From NCBI GenBank assembly GCA_902541365.1, contig CACBQK010000008.1:1-38849 (forward strand): a stretch of DNA of 38,849 nt, in the 5' to 3' direction. The notes beneath the pieces were generated by a model. It worked only from the letters and a program-made list of their open reading frames with translations. It had not been told where the DNA came from and did no database searches. Made by a program: the position numbers and the translations under genes. Shown in pieces: positions 17,038 through 25,733 of this stretch. The DNA comes from an uncultured SAR86 cluster bacterium. GTDB taxonomy: Bacteria > Pseudomonadota > Gammaproteobacteria > Magnimaribacterales > D2472. Position 1 is the first letter of the stretch. Each line of letters starts with the position of its first letter.

Positions 17038-17764
17038 ATTTATTAAGAATCATTAAAGCTTTTTTATAATCAGTCTCAGTATCAATTCCAATACTTAACT
17101 CTTCAATTTCCTCTAAATAGATATCATATCCATTATCTAAAAATCTTAATTGCTCTAGGTTTTCAGAGGTCTCATTTTTAGATCTAGGTAATGAAACGAA
17201 AATATTTAAAGTTTTGTAGTTATATGAATATATACCAACATGCTGAAAATACTTAACTTTACTTTTTGTAAAGTTGTTTGGAATAACATTTCGTGAAAAA
17301 TATAAAGCTCTATTTGAATTTGATAAAGAAACTTTTACATTATTTACGTCATGCAAATCATTATCTTTAAATAAAGTACATGCTGAGCCAACAGACGCAT
17401 TTACATTATTGTAAATTATATCTGCTGTTTTATTTATTGTTTCTGGATTAATAAATGGCTCATCGCCTTGAACATTAACTATAACCGTATCATCACTAAC
17501 GTCCAATTTAGACGCACACTCATGAACTCTATCAGTACCAGACTTATGCTCTTTTGAGGTTAAGATAACATTAGAAGAAAAGTTTTTTACATGATCCTCA
17601 ATTTTTTTTGAATCAGTTGCTATAAAAACTTCTTTAGCATTGCTCTGTATAGCCCTAAAATAAACTCTTTCGATCAAACTCTTTCCATTTAAATCTAGAA
17701 GAGCTTTTTCTTTAAGTCTCGTGCTAGAAAGTCTTGAAGGAATTATTACGATAAACTCATTCAT
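17030..17764 (-). CDS. kdsB: CMP-KDO synthetase KdsB
   Basis: A 244-residue 3-deoxy-manno-octulosonate cytidylyltransferase, which activates KDO with CTP for addition to lipid A. The nucleotide-binding start IIPSRLSSTRLKEKALLDL, the VFIATDS strand, KSGTDRVHE and VQGDEPFI (Mg2+-binding Asp) are diagnostic; NVIPNNF and the GIDTETDYKKA end are also typical. Length is normal. It overlaps the lpxK part of the upstream fusion by 8 nt and murB by 8 nt, so the envelope genes are tightly coupled. Confidence 0.97.
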   Translation of the reverse strand: MNEFIVIIPSRLSSTRLKEKALLDLNGKSLIERVYFRAIQSNAKEVFIATDSKKIEDHVKNFSSNVILTSKEHKSGTDRVHECASKLDVSDDTVIVNVQGDEPFINPETINKTADIIYNNVNASVGSACTLFKDNDLHDVNNVKVSLSNSNRALYFSRNVIPNNFTKSKVKYFQHVGIYSYNYKTLNIFVSLPRSKNETSENLEQLRFLDNGYDIYLEEIEELSIGIDTETDYKKALMILNKYD

Positions 17765-20525
17765 CGTTTGGTAAAGAACGTATTCTTGATTCTAGGTCAT
17801 TGATAAATGATTCTTCTATTTTTGGCTCAACAGTTAAAAACCAGATCCTAGGATTTCCAAAATTCTTACAACGTGCTGCATCTTTTTCAGTCATTATTAT
17901 TGGATGATGATCAAGAAATCCAAAATCACTTTCCTCAAATTGATGATGATCAGGAAAGGGATGTCTTTCGATGTCAAAATTTAGTTGAGACAAGGTATCA
18001 AAAAATCTTCCAGGATTACCTAAACCAGCAACAGCATGTATCTGATTATGCATAGGCCATTTATCAATATCATATGATTTACCTGTATTTAAATGTACAA
18101 ATTTACTTGGCTGTAGAGTCATAAGGATTTCACCATCTTCAGTTGGTCCGCCATTATTGATAATGTAGTTTCCTGTCTTTAATCGTTTTGATGATTCTCT
18201 TAATGGTCCAGCTGGGAATGTTAAACCATTTCCAAGTCTTCTAGATCCATCAATGACGATAATTTCAATATCACGATGCATCTTATAATGTTGTAGACCA
18301 TCGTCAGATAAAATTACGTCACAATCATTTTCATTAATTAGATTTTTAATTGCTCTAGATCTATTTTTATCTAAATAAAGAGGCACATTTAAATTAGCAA
18401 GCATTTGCGCTTCGTCACCTGATTTTTTATATTCAGTATTATCATCAACTCTCAGAGTTCCTGAGAAATTACCGCCGTAGCCTCTTGAAACAATTCCAAC
18501 TTTCATACCCTTCTCTTTTAGTTTTGAAGCAATATACTTAACTAGGGGCGTTTTACCTGTTCCTCCAATATTTATATTCCCAATAACAACAACTGGAGTA
18601 TCTGTTTTAAACGACGGAATTTGATTTTTAAGATATTTTCTTCTTCGTCTGTTGGTTAGAAAAGTAAAAATCCATGAGAATGGTAAGAGTAGATACAACC
18701 ATAAGTGTTTTTGATACCAAGCATTTATTACAAAACTGGAATTATTTTCAACATCGTCAATTGGCTGCAAATATGAAACTTTTTGTAGGGATGTAGACGA
18801 TGATTTCTTACTTTCAATTGGAACATTTTTATATAGTGAACCGTAGATGCCCTCTTCTTCAAGTAAATCTAAATGTTTGCCTTGTTGCGATATAAGACCA
18901 TTATCCAGCACTACTATTTGATCAGCATTTTCAATTGTTGATAATCTATGAGCTATAACTATCGTAGTTCTATCAGATATTAATTTTTCAAGTGACTCTT
19001 GCACTAATTCTTCCGATTCAGTGTCAAGAGCAGATGTTGCCTCATCGAGAATAATAATTGGAGAATTTTTATAAAAAGCTCTTGCTATAGCAAGCCTTTG
19101 TCTTTGACCACCTGACAGCAGTACACCATCATCACCTATTTCTGAATTTATGCCTTCTGGTAATTTATCTATAAAATCTAAACATCCAGCTAATCTGGCA
19201 GACTCAATTACTCTCTCAGTGTCAAATTCGTCATCACCATAGGCTATATTTCTTTCTATAGTGTCGTTAAATAAAGTTGGTGACTGAGTAACAATTGATA
19301 TTGATTTTCTAAGAAAACTTAAATCATATTCATCGCTTGGAATACCATCTATTAATATCTGCCCAGTGTAATTCGAATAAAATCTAGAAATAAGATTAGC
19401 CAATGTAGATTTTCCAGACCCCGATTTACCAACAAATGCTATTGTTTCATGCTTATTAACAATTAAATTTATATTATTTAATATATTTTTTTCTCCTGTA
19501 TATCCAAAAGAAACATCCTTAAACTCTATGACGCCTTCGATAGGTTTTGTTGTATCTCCAGTATTAACTTCGTCATCAAAATCTAATTGATCAAATATCT
19601 CATTAGCAGCTGCTAAACCTTTTTGAATAACTCCATTAATGCTTGATAACTGTCTTATAGGTTTTGCCATCAAGCCTGCTGCTGTAAAAAATGCTACGAA
19701 GGTTTCTGCATCAAGTGTTATTCCTAAGGAGGAACCTAATGCAAAATATGCAACTAAGGAAAGGGATATAGAAACTAAAAATTGTATTATTGGTGTAGCT
19801 AAATTATTAGTAGCTTCAAGTTTTAAATTCTGAACTTTATTTGAAGAGTTAGCATCTGCAAATCTACTATTTTCATACTCTTCAGCACCAAATGATTTAA
19901 TTTCAACATGACCATTTACGGCTTCTGAAGCAATATGAGTAACATCTCCCATTGCTGTTTGTATTTTTTTTGCAAGCCTTCTAAGCCTTTTACCAGCAAA
20001 ATAAACAATAATTGCAATTAAAGGTGCAGTAACAATGAGAAGTAACGTTAATTTCCAGTTAAGATAGATCATATAAAAGAATAAACCTATTAATAAAAAT
20101 CCTTCCCTGACTAAAGTTTTAATAGCATTAGATGCTGCACCAGATACTTGGGTTGTTGTAAATGTAATTCTATTAATTAATTGACCAGACTGATTTTGAT
20201 CAAAATATTTTTTTGGTAGCTGATGCAACTTTTTAAAAAGTTCATCCCGAAGATGGTAAACAACTCCAAATCCTACTCTGGCCATAAAATAATTACCAAT
20301 GAAGAAACCCAATCCTCGTGCAAGAGCAATGCCAATTAAAGATAATGCAAGAAGTTGCTGTTTATCTTCTGAGTTTTCATTAATGAAACCAATAATTTGC
20401 CTAATCCATTCAACTGCTGCTATATCAGCCGAAGCAAATAAAATAAAACCGAAAATACTTATTAAGAAAGACCATTTATATCTCCATGAATAAGAAAATA
20501 ATCTTTTTAAAGAATTTTGTTTCAT
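17757..20525 (-). CDS. msbA-lpxK: MsbA-LpxK fusion: lipid A flippase joined to lipid A 4'-kinase
   Basis: A single 922-residue frame holding two enzymes usually made separately. Residues 1 to about 570 are a complete MsbA-type ABC exporter: six membrane segments, then the ATPase with Walker A GKSGSGKST (366-374), signature LSGGQ (470-474), Walker B IIILDEAT (490-497) and H526. Residues from about 599 are a full LpxK (tetraacyldisaccharide 4'-kinase): membrane-helix start LWLYLLLPFSW (608-618), P-loop GNINIGGTGKTP (649-660), VSRGYGG, SDDGLQHYKMHRD, FPAGPLRE and MTEKDAARC. A linker of about 28 residues (571-598, Ser-rich) joins them. There is no stop, frameshift or in-frame ATG at the junction, and both halves look active. 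LpxK phosphorylates the lipid A precursor on the cytoplasmic face; MsbA flips the finished core-lipid A. Start ATG overlaps the exbD stop (ATGA). kdsB follows with an 8-nt overlap. Confidence 0.95.
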   Translation of the reverse strand: MKQNSLKRLFSYSWRYKWSFLISIFGFILFASADIAAVEWIRQIIGFINENSEDKQQLLALSLIGIALARGLGFFIGNYFMARVGFGVVYHLRDELFKKLHQLPKKYFDQNQSGQLINRITFTTTQVSGAASNAIKTLVREGFLLIGLFFYMIYLNWKLTLLLIVTAPLIAIIVYFAGKRLRRLAKKIQTAMGDVTHIASEAVNGHVEIKSFGAEEYENSRFADANSSNKVQNLKLEATNNLATPIIQFLVSISLSLVAYFALGSSLGITLDAETFVAFFTAAGLMAKPIRQLSSINGVIQKGLAAANEIFDQLDFDDEVNTGDTTKPIEGVIEFKDVSFGYTGEKNILNNINLIVNKHETIAFVGKSGSGKSTLANLISRFYSNYTGQILIDGIPSDEYDLSFLRKSISIVTQSPTLFNDTIERNIAYGDDEFDTERVIESARLAGCLDFIDKLPEGINSEIGDDGVLLSGGQRQRLAIARAFYKNSPIIILDEATSALDTESEELVQESLEKLISDRTTIVIAHRLSTIENADQIVVLDNGLISQQGKHLDLLEEEGIYGSLYKNVPIESKKSSSTSLQKVSYLQPIDDVENNSSFVINAWYQKHLWLYLLLPFSWIFTFLTNRRRRKYLKNQIPSFKTDTPVVVIGNINIGGTGKTPLVKYIASKLKEKGMKVGIVSRGYGGNFSGTLRVDDNTEYKKSGDEAQMLANLNVPLYLDKNRSRAIKNLINENDCDVILSDDGLQHYKMHRDIEIIVIDGSRRLGNGLTFPAGPLRESSKRLKTGNYIINNGGPTEDGEILMTLQPSKFVHLNTGKSYDIDKWPMHNQIHAVAGLGNPGRFFDTLSQLNFDIERHPFPDHHQFEESDFGFLDHHPIIMTEKDAARCKNFGNPRIWFLTVEPKIEESFINDLESRIRSLPNDE

Positions 20526-20923
20526 TTTGATAAAGTCCTAATTTGAACATCAGAAAATGAATTTTTTTGTAAAAAGTCCATAAGTTCTATAGTTATTTTA
20601 TGAGTAACATCCCCTTCTATACTTAGAATAATTGTATCTTCGACAATTAATTCATTTAAAAGTGCATTTTTTAAAGCATCATTATTAACAAGATATGATT
20701 TATTGTTGAAGATTATAGTATTGTCATTAAAAACATAAATTTGGTTAGATAGCGAAGATGTCTCAACATTAAATGATTCTGTAGTTGGCAGGTCTAAATC
20801 AAGAAATTGTGAATCTGTTATCTTTGAGGTTGCAACAAAGAAGATTACTAAGATAAATACAATATCGATTAGTGGAGTAATCTCTATACTTGGATTCTTA
20901 TTTGAAGTTAGTACAAATTTCAT
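20522..20923 (-). CDS. exbD: ExbD/TolR-family biopolymer transport protein
   Basis: A 133-residue protein with a short cytoplasmic start, one membrane helix and a periplasmic domain. The conserved proton-path aspartate lies in ITPLIDIVFILVIFFV (about 16-31), and LDLPTTES follows. With the adjacent ExbB it forms a proton-driven stator complex of the ExbBD/TolQR class. No TonB or TolA gene is nearby; this position, next to lipid A and Lol genes, recurs in gammaproteobacteria. It abuts exbB directly and its stop overlaps the msbA-lpxK start by 4 nt. Confidence 0.92.
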   Translation of the reverse strand: MKFVLTSNKNPSIEITPLIDIVFILVIFFVATSKITDSQFLDLDLPTTESFNVETSSLSNQIYVFNDNTIIFNNKSYLVNNDALKNALLNELIVEDTIILSIEGDVTHKITIELMDFLQKNSFSDVQIRTLSK

Positions 20924-21517
20924 TTAAAAATTATCAATAAATGATGAAGTTTTACTTTGTAACAAAATCATTAATTTATTAACTTTTTGCTCAAAGTGTC
21001 TATGTAAAATAAGTCCTGGAACTGCAATCATTAAGCCAAAGGCAGTTGTGATTAGGGCTTGAGAAATGCCGCTTGCTAATAAGTCAGGTGATGCTGCACC
21101 TGAAGATTGAAAAGTTGAAAAAACAGTTATCATTCCAACAACCGTTCCTAAGAGACCTAAAAGAGGTGAAATAGTTGAAACTACTCCAAGCATTGAAAGA
21201 TTTCTTTCAAGTTTGTATTTAATTTCAATAGATTTTTCCTCTAATTTAGATTCAAGAAGATCTCTAGATAATTCTTTATATTTATGAACAGTTATTAAAA
21301 GATCTCCTAATGATGAAATGTCTGATATTGCTCTCTCCTGATAATCATCCAAAAGATCTCTATCAATTAAATTTAGAACCTGCTTATCAAGGCCAGATGG
21401 AGATACAAGTCTTTCTTGTAACATCCAAAATCTTTCAATTGATATTGAGATTATAGTTATGGAGCAAGCTAAGAGAGGCCACATAAACCATCCACCTGCT
21501 ATAAAAATATCACTCAT
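20924..21517 (-). CDS. exbB: ExbB/TolQ/MotA-family proton channel protein
   Basis: A 197-residue protein with three membrane segments: an N-terminal one (WFMWPLLACSITIISISIE), and two in the C-terminal half within LGVVSTISPLLGLLGTVVGM and ISQALITTAFGLMIAVPGL, the signature of the MotA/TolQ/ExbB proton channel domain. It should energise an outer-membrane or periplasmic process together with ExbD. Start and end overlap lolD (8 nt) and abut exbD. The residue pattern favours ExbB over MotA because no large cytoplasmic loop is present. Confidence 0.93.
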   Translation of the reverse strand: MSDIFIAGGWFMWPLLACSITIISISIERFWMLQERLVSPSGLDKQVLNLIDRDLLDDYQERAISDISSLGDLLITVHKYKELSRDLLESKLEEKSIEIKYKLERNLSMLGVVSTISPLLGLLGTVVGMITVFSTFQSSGAASPDLLASGISQALITTAFGLMIAVPGLILHRHFEQKVNKLMILLQSKTSSFIDNF

Positions 21518-22181
21518 TTACTTTTCTTAAGCCCCCATCATAAATTTCATAAACTGCATCCATCATATTAGCAAAATTTAAATCATGAGTTGCTAGAATG
21601 ATCCCTATCTGATTATTTCTTGAAATATTCATTATTAAATCCTGAATAAGTTGAGATGTTTTATTATCAAGATTACCAGTAGGCTCATCCATAATTAAAA
21701 AATTTGGATTGTTTGATAAAGCCCTTGCAATTGCTAATCTTTGTTTCTCTCCACCTGAAAGTTGATACGGATAAGATTTAAATTTATCTTTTAAGCCAAC
21801 GCTTATTAAGAGTTCATCAATATGTGGATTATTTTTATTACTATTTAAGTCTTGAACAATTTTACAATTATCAAAAGCATTAAAATCTTCAAGAAGGTGA
21901 TGAAATTGGTATACAAAACCAAAATTATCCAGCCTCAAGCTTGCTGATGAATCTGAATTTAAATCACTATAATTTATTTCATTAAAGAAAATCCTTCCTG
22001 ACGAATAATCATCTAATTTAGCTAAAAGGTGTAAAAAAGTAGATTTACCACATCCTGAAGCACCTATTATCGAACACGTTTCTCCCTGAGATATAGAGAA
22101 ATTAATATCACGCAAAACAGAATTCTTAATTCCATCAGAAATAAAAGTTTTCGATAAATCTTCAGTAAAAATTTTATTCAT
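21510..22181 (-). CDS. lolD: LolD, ATPase of the lipoprotein-releasing complex
   Basis: A 223-residue ABC ATPase with Walker A IGASGCGKST, a YQFHHLLEDFNAFDN stretch matching the LolD-specific region after the Q-loop, signature LSGGEKQR, Walker B FLIMDEPTGNLD and the H-loop LATHDLNFA. It drives release of lipoproteins from the inner membrane to LolA, together with the LolC/E-type permease encoded just upstream (8-nt overlap). Start ATG at 22181. Confidence 0.95.
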   Translation of the reverse strand: MNKIFTEDLSKTFISDGIKNSVLRDINFSISQGETCSIIGASGCGKSTFLHLLAKLDDYSSGRIFFNEINYSDLNSDSSASLRLDNFGFVYQFHHLLEDFNAFDNCKIVQDLNSNKNNPHIDELLISVGLKDKFKSYPYQLSGGEKQRLAIARALSNNPNFLIMDEPTGNLDNKTSQLIQDLIMNISRNNQIGIILATHDLNFANMMDAVYEIYDGGLRKVNE

Positions 22182-23406
22182 GTCTTAGAACCTCATTAGG
22201 ATTCAATTTAGCTGCTCTTGTTGATGGCCAAACAGAAGAAATAAAACATAAAAGAAATGAAGAAAGTAGAACTAAAGTTATTTGATTAAAGTTAAAAGCA
22301 TATGGAAAATAATTAATAAAGTAATTATCCAATAATGATCTATTAATTAATGTTTCAATAAAGTTAATTAAAGGATCAAGATTTAATGTAATTAATATCC
22401 CCAATATGAGACCAGAAATGATACCCAACATTGATATATATAAACCTTGAAAGATAAAAATACTTACAATTGTAAAGTCTGATGCACCAATTGTTTTGAG
22501 AATAGCTATCTCTCTTTCTTTAGATCTTACACTCATAATTGTAGTACAAAGAACATTAAACGCAGCTACACCAATAATTAAGAAAACCAGAATACCTATT
22601 ATTAATTTTTCTAATTGGACCGCTTGAAATAAGGTTCCATGAGTTTTTTCCCAGGTTGATGATGCATATATTTTGTCTTGAGTAGATATTTCTAAAACAA
22701 TATCTGATCCAATAACTCTTGAATTCATAATATCTGTAACCTTTAATCTGATATTTTCTGTTGCATCCCCGAATCCTTTAATTTTTTGAGCAGACTTGTG
22801 AGTGATTAAAGCCAAATTCTGATCTGGCTCAGCCTTTAGTTCAAAAATACCAGAAACAATAAATTTAAAGCTTCTAGGGAAAGATCCAATTATGGATGAT
22901 CTCATTTCTGAAGTTGTTATATTTACTTCATCACCAACAGAAGTTCCCAAATGTGCTGCTAGCCAATATCCCAGAATGATTTCGTTATCATTCAGTGATT
23001 CTAGGGAGCCCATCAACATATTATTGGGAAGTATTGAAACTTCAGTCTCTTTCTTTACGTCTATTCCAGTTAGAGCAATTCCCTTTGATCTATTACCTAT
23101 AGATATTAATGCCTGCGTTTGAATAAACGGTGCTGCTGCTAGAACATCTGGATTTTTTTCTATTTGATCAATTAGTAAATCATAATCAGAAATGGGTTCT
23201 TTTGAATGAATTAATACGTGAGGTATTACACCTAATATTCTATCTCTTAGTTCTTTTTCAAACCCATTCATGACTGATGTAACGATGATGAGAGCGGCTA
23301 CACCTATAGTTAAACCCATAACAGCCACTATGGAAGTAAAGGATACGAATGCTCCTTTGCTTGATCTAAAATACTTTAGGCCAAGAGAGGCTGAAAGTTT
23401 AAGCAT
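22174..23406 (-). CDS. LolC/LolE-family lipoprotein-releasing permease
   Basis: A 410-residue inner-membrane protein with the LolC/E layout: one N-terminal membrane helix (SIVAVMGLTIGVAALIIVTSVMNGFEKELRDRILG spans it and the family motif after it), a large periplasmic domain (about 50-265), then three C-terminal helices of the FtsX-like domain with MSVRSKEREIAILKTIGAS and the ending SSVWPSTRAAKLNPNEVLRHE. It works with LolD. Only one such permease gene is present here, although LolCDE systems need two; it may be a homodimer-forming LolF-type protein or its partner may be elsewhere. LolC and LolE cannot be separated reliably by eye. Confidence 0.92.
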   Translation of the reverse strand: MLKLSASLGLKYFRSSKGAFVSFTSIVAVMGLTIGVAALIIVTSVMNGFEKELRDRILGVIPHVLIHSKEPISDYDLLIDQIEKNPDVLAAAPFIQTQALISIGNRSKGIALTGIDVKKETEVSILPNNMLMGSLESLNDNEIILGYWLAAHLGTSVGDEVNITTSEMRSSIIGSFPRSFKFIVSGIFELKAEPDQNLALITHKSAQKIKGFGDATENIRLKVTDIMNSRVIGSDIVLEISTQDKIYASSTWEKTHGTLFQAVQLEKLIIGILVFLIIGVAAFNVLCTTIMSVRSKEREIAILKTIGASDFTIVSIFIFQGLYISMLGIISGLILGILITLNLDPLINFIETLINRSLLDNYFINYFPYAFNFNQITLVLLSSFLLCFISSVWPSTRAAKLNPNEVLRHE

Positions 23407-24833
23407 TACTTTAATAGTTTTTTTAGAACGTCTTCTATACTACCTTTATATGGAGGTCTTATAGCATCAAGTAATTTATCTAAACCAAATCCTATTTGCT
23501 TATAAATTGGCTTATTGTTTGAAAAGTTCATAAATCCATCAAAACCATCATATTTACCCATTCCGGATGGACCAACACCTCCAAAACCTAATTCATTTTG
23601 TTGAATATGCCCCATAATGTCATTAACTGTAACTCCACCAGAAGTTGTTGAGTTAACAACTTTAGCTTCTTCATTTTTATTGTTTCCAAAATAATATAAT
23701 CCCAATGGTTTATCATTTTTGTTTATATAGTTAATTGGTTCATTTATGTCCTTGTAAGTCTTTATTGGGAGTAAGGGACCAAAAATCTCTTCTTTCATAA
23801 TTTGCATTTCGTCAGTTGGGTTTAAAACAAGTGTTGGAGGAATTTTATGTGACTCTTGTTGGGAGAAATCTTCATTTGCTGGATTAATTTCAACAAGCTC
23901 TGCACCATGATCTTTGGCATCTGCTAGAAGACCATTTAATCTATCATAATGTTTCTGATTTATTACTGATGTGTAGTCAGGGTTATATTTAAGATCGCTA
24001 TAAAATTCATTAACTTGATTCTTACATGCTTCTACAAAATTATCCTTCTCTGTTTCATGCACATATACATAATCAGGTGCTAGACATATTTGGCCTGCAT
24101 TCAAAGTCTTATTAAACATCACTCTTCGTGCTGTTATATCTATATTTGAAGAATCGCTGACTATAACTGGAGATTTCCCTCCAAGCTCCAACGTTAATGG
24201 AACTAGATTTTCTGAAGCCGCACGCATTACATGCTTGCCGATATTTCCACTTCCTGTAAATAACAAATGATCAAACTTAAGCTGAGTAAAAGCGACGCCT
24301 ATATCAGGACCACCTAGAAATGTTGCAAATTCAGTTTCATCAAAAGCACTGTCACATATTTCTTTTAAAAGCTCAGAAGTAATAGGAGTAAATTCACTAG
24401 GCTTATGCATCACCTGATTACCAGCACTAAAGATTCCAGCTAAAGGAGCAAGAGATAAATACATGGGAAAGTTCCATGGAGATATCATTCCAACAACTCC
24501 AAGTGGCTCTCTATGGATATATGATTTAGCTCCAAGAAATCCGAATGGGAAATTAGATTTTCTTTTCTCATCCTTCATCCAGGACTTTAAATGTTTTTTT
24601 GCATGAGAAAATGCAGGAAGAACAGCATAAACATCAGATATTAAAGATTGATTAGGTGACCTTGATCCAAAGTCAGTATTTAATGCTTCAGTTATTCTTT
24701 CTTTATTTTGAATAACCATATCTTGAACTCTGTCTAATCTATCTATTCTTAATTCGTATGAAGGCGGACCTTCATTCAAGAAATGCTCTCTTTGAAGTTT
24801 AATAACTTCTTCCATTGACCTTTGATTTTCCAT
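23406..24833 (-). CDS. Aldehyde dehydrogenase, coniferyl-aldehyde dehydrogenase type
   Basis: A 475-residue NAD(P)-dependent aldehyde dehydrogenase of the class-3-like/CalB group. Key parts are VGMISPWNFPMYLSLAPL, the FTGSGNIGKHVMRAA nucleotide loop, LELGGKSPVIV with the catalytic Glu, NAGQICLAPDYV with the catalytic Cys, and EEIFGPLLP. The C-terminal tail (IYKQIGFGLDKLLDAIRPPYKG) suggests a membrane-associated helix as in fatty aldehyde dehydrogenases. The frame continues to a TTG at 24845, but the ATG at 24833 has a GGAGG site 5 nt upstream and is preferred. It sits between lolC/E-like and the DECR-like gene and ends one base into the lolC/E start, an unusual placement for a catabolic gene. 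Confidence 0.9.
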   Translation of the reverse strand: MENQRSMEEVIKLQREHFLNEGPPSYELRIDRLDRVQDMVIQNKERITEALNTDFGSRSPNQSLISDVYAVLPAFSHAKKHLKSWMKDEKRKSNFPFGFLGAKSYIHREPLGVVGMISPWNFPMYLSLAPLAGIFSAGNQVMHKPSEFTPITSELLKEICDSAFDETEFATFLGGPDIGVAFTQLKFDHLLFTGSGNIGKHVMRAASENLVPLTLELGGKSPVIVSDSSNIDITARRVMFNKTLNAGQICLAPDYVYVHETEKDNFVEACKNQVNEFYSDLKYNPDYTSVINQKHYDRLNGLLADAKDHGAELVEINPANEDFSQQESHKIPPTLVLNPTDEMQIMKEEIFGPLLPIKTYKDINEPINYINKNDKPLGLYYFGNNKNEEAKVVNSTTSGGVTVNDIMGHIQQNELGFGGVGPSGMGKYDGFDGFMNFSNNKPIYKQIGFGLDKLLDAIRPPYKGSIEDVLKKLLK

Positions 24834-24838
24834 AATAT

Positions 24839-24843
24839 CCTCC
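24839..24843 (-). promoter_or_regulatory. Shine-Dalgarno deciding the aldehyde dehydrogenase start
   Basis: The minus strand reads GGAGG, five bases, then ATG at 24833. This favours the ATG over the TTG four codons upstream. Confidence 0.8.
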
Positions 24844-24851
24844 AAGCTAAA

Positions 24852-25724
24852 TTAAGATCTATTCTTTTTATCTTTATTGTTAGCTTTTCTTATTATATCT
24901 CTTATTTCAGTCCAATCATTGTCTGAAAGTTCTGATAAATTAGAGAAAGTTCCTCCACCACTTAAATACTGAGCACCATCAAGGGCAATAGTTTGTCCAG
25001 TAAGATATTCACAACCATCAGCCATTAAAAAGGTTGCTAGATTTTGTAATTCTTCCATTTTTCCTGCTCTTCCCAATGGAATAGCTTTATAGGTATCTTC
25101 ACTTATATCTCCCTTAGGACTTAACCTAGCCCAAGCACCTTCTGTTGGGAAAGGCCCAGGAGCAATAGAGTTCAGTCTAATTCCATACGGACCCCACTCT
25201 ACGGCTAATGATTTTGTCATTGCATCTAATCCAGTTTTTGACATTGCTGAAGGTACGACGTAAGCAGATCCTGTCCATACCCATGTAGCTAGTATAGAAA
25301 TTATTGAGCCTTTACATTTTTGCTCTATCCATCGTTTACCAACTGAATGAGTTACATAAAAAGTTCCATGAAAAACTATGTTTGCAATTGCATCAAACCC
25401 TCTTGAAGATAAATCTTTTGTTGGAGATATAAAATTACCTGCAGCATTATTTACAAGGCCATCAAGAGGACCTTCATCAAAAATTCTTCCAATATAGTCA
25501 TCAACATCTTGAGGCGATCTAATATCTAGAGGTTCATGTTTTACATCAACACCATATTTTTCTTTGAGTTCATTAGCTGTATCTTCAAGTACATTTCCTC
25601 TTCTTCCACAAATATAAACTTGAGCACCATGTTTAGCGAAGTGAGTTGCCATTTCTTTCCCAAGACCAGTACCACCTCCAGTAACTAAAATCCTCTTATC
25701 TTTTAGTAAATCATCTTTGAACAT
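24852..25724 (-). CDS. Short-chain dehydrogenase, 2,4-dienoyl-CoA reductase-like
   Basis: A 290-residue SDR enzyme with the NADP-binding GGGTGLGKEMA near residue 17 and NNAAGNF. In place of the usual YxxxK the active site reads AYVVPSAMSKTGLDAMTKSL: as in mitochondrial-type 2,4-dienoyl-CoA reductase, Ser stands where the usual Tyr is, with Tyr earlier and the Lys retained. GPFPTEGAWARL and the GQTIALDGAQYL ending also fit that group. The expected reaction is NADPH reduction of 2,4-dienoyl-CoA during oxidation of polyunsaturated fatty acids, which would feed the ETF system of the same window indirectly. A GGAGG site (25729-25733) precedes the ATG at 25724. Confidence 0.85.
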   Translation of the reverse strand: MFKDDLLKDKRILVTGGGTGLGKEMATHFAKHGAQVYICGRRGNVLEDTANELKEKYGVDVKHEPLDIRSPQDVDDYIGRIFDEGPLDGLVNNAAGNFISPTKDLSSRGFDAIANIVFHGTFYVTHSVGKRWIEQKCKGSIISILATWVWTGSAYVVPSAMSKTGLDAMTKSLAVEWGPYGIRLNSIAPGPFPTEGAWARLSPKGDISEDTYKAIPLGRAGKMEELQNLATFLMADGCEYLTGQTIALDGAQYLSGGGTFSNLSELSDNDWTEIRDIIRKANNKDKKNRS

Positions 25725-25733
25725 TTTTCCTCC

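Noticed and set aside
18700-18830. A frameshift or missing stop artificially joining msbA and lpxK
   Set aside because: The frame is continuous, the linker has normal composition, both halves are complete and no start codon for a separate lpxK occurs near the junction. A base error cannot be fully ruled out without read data.
24834-24845. TTG at 24845 as the aldehyde dehydrogenase start
   Set aside because: The ATG at 24833 has a well-spaced GGAGG; the TTG codons would lie across that site.
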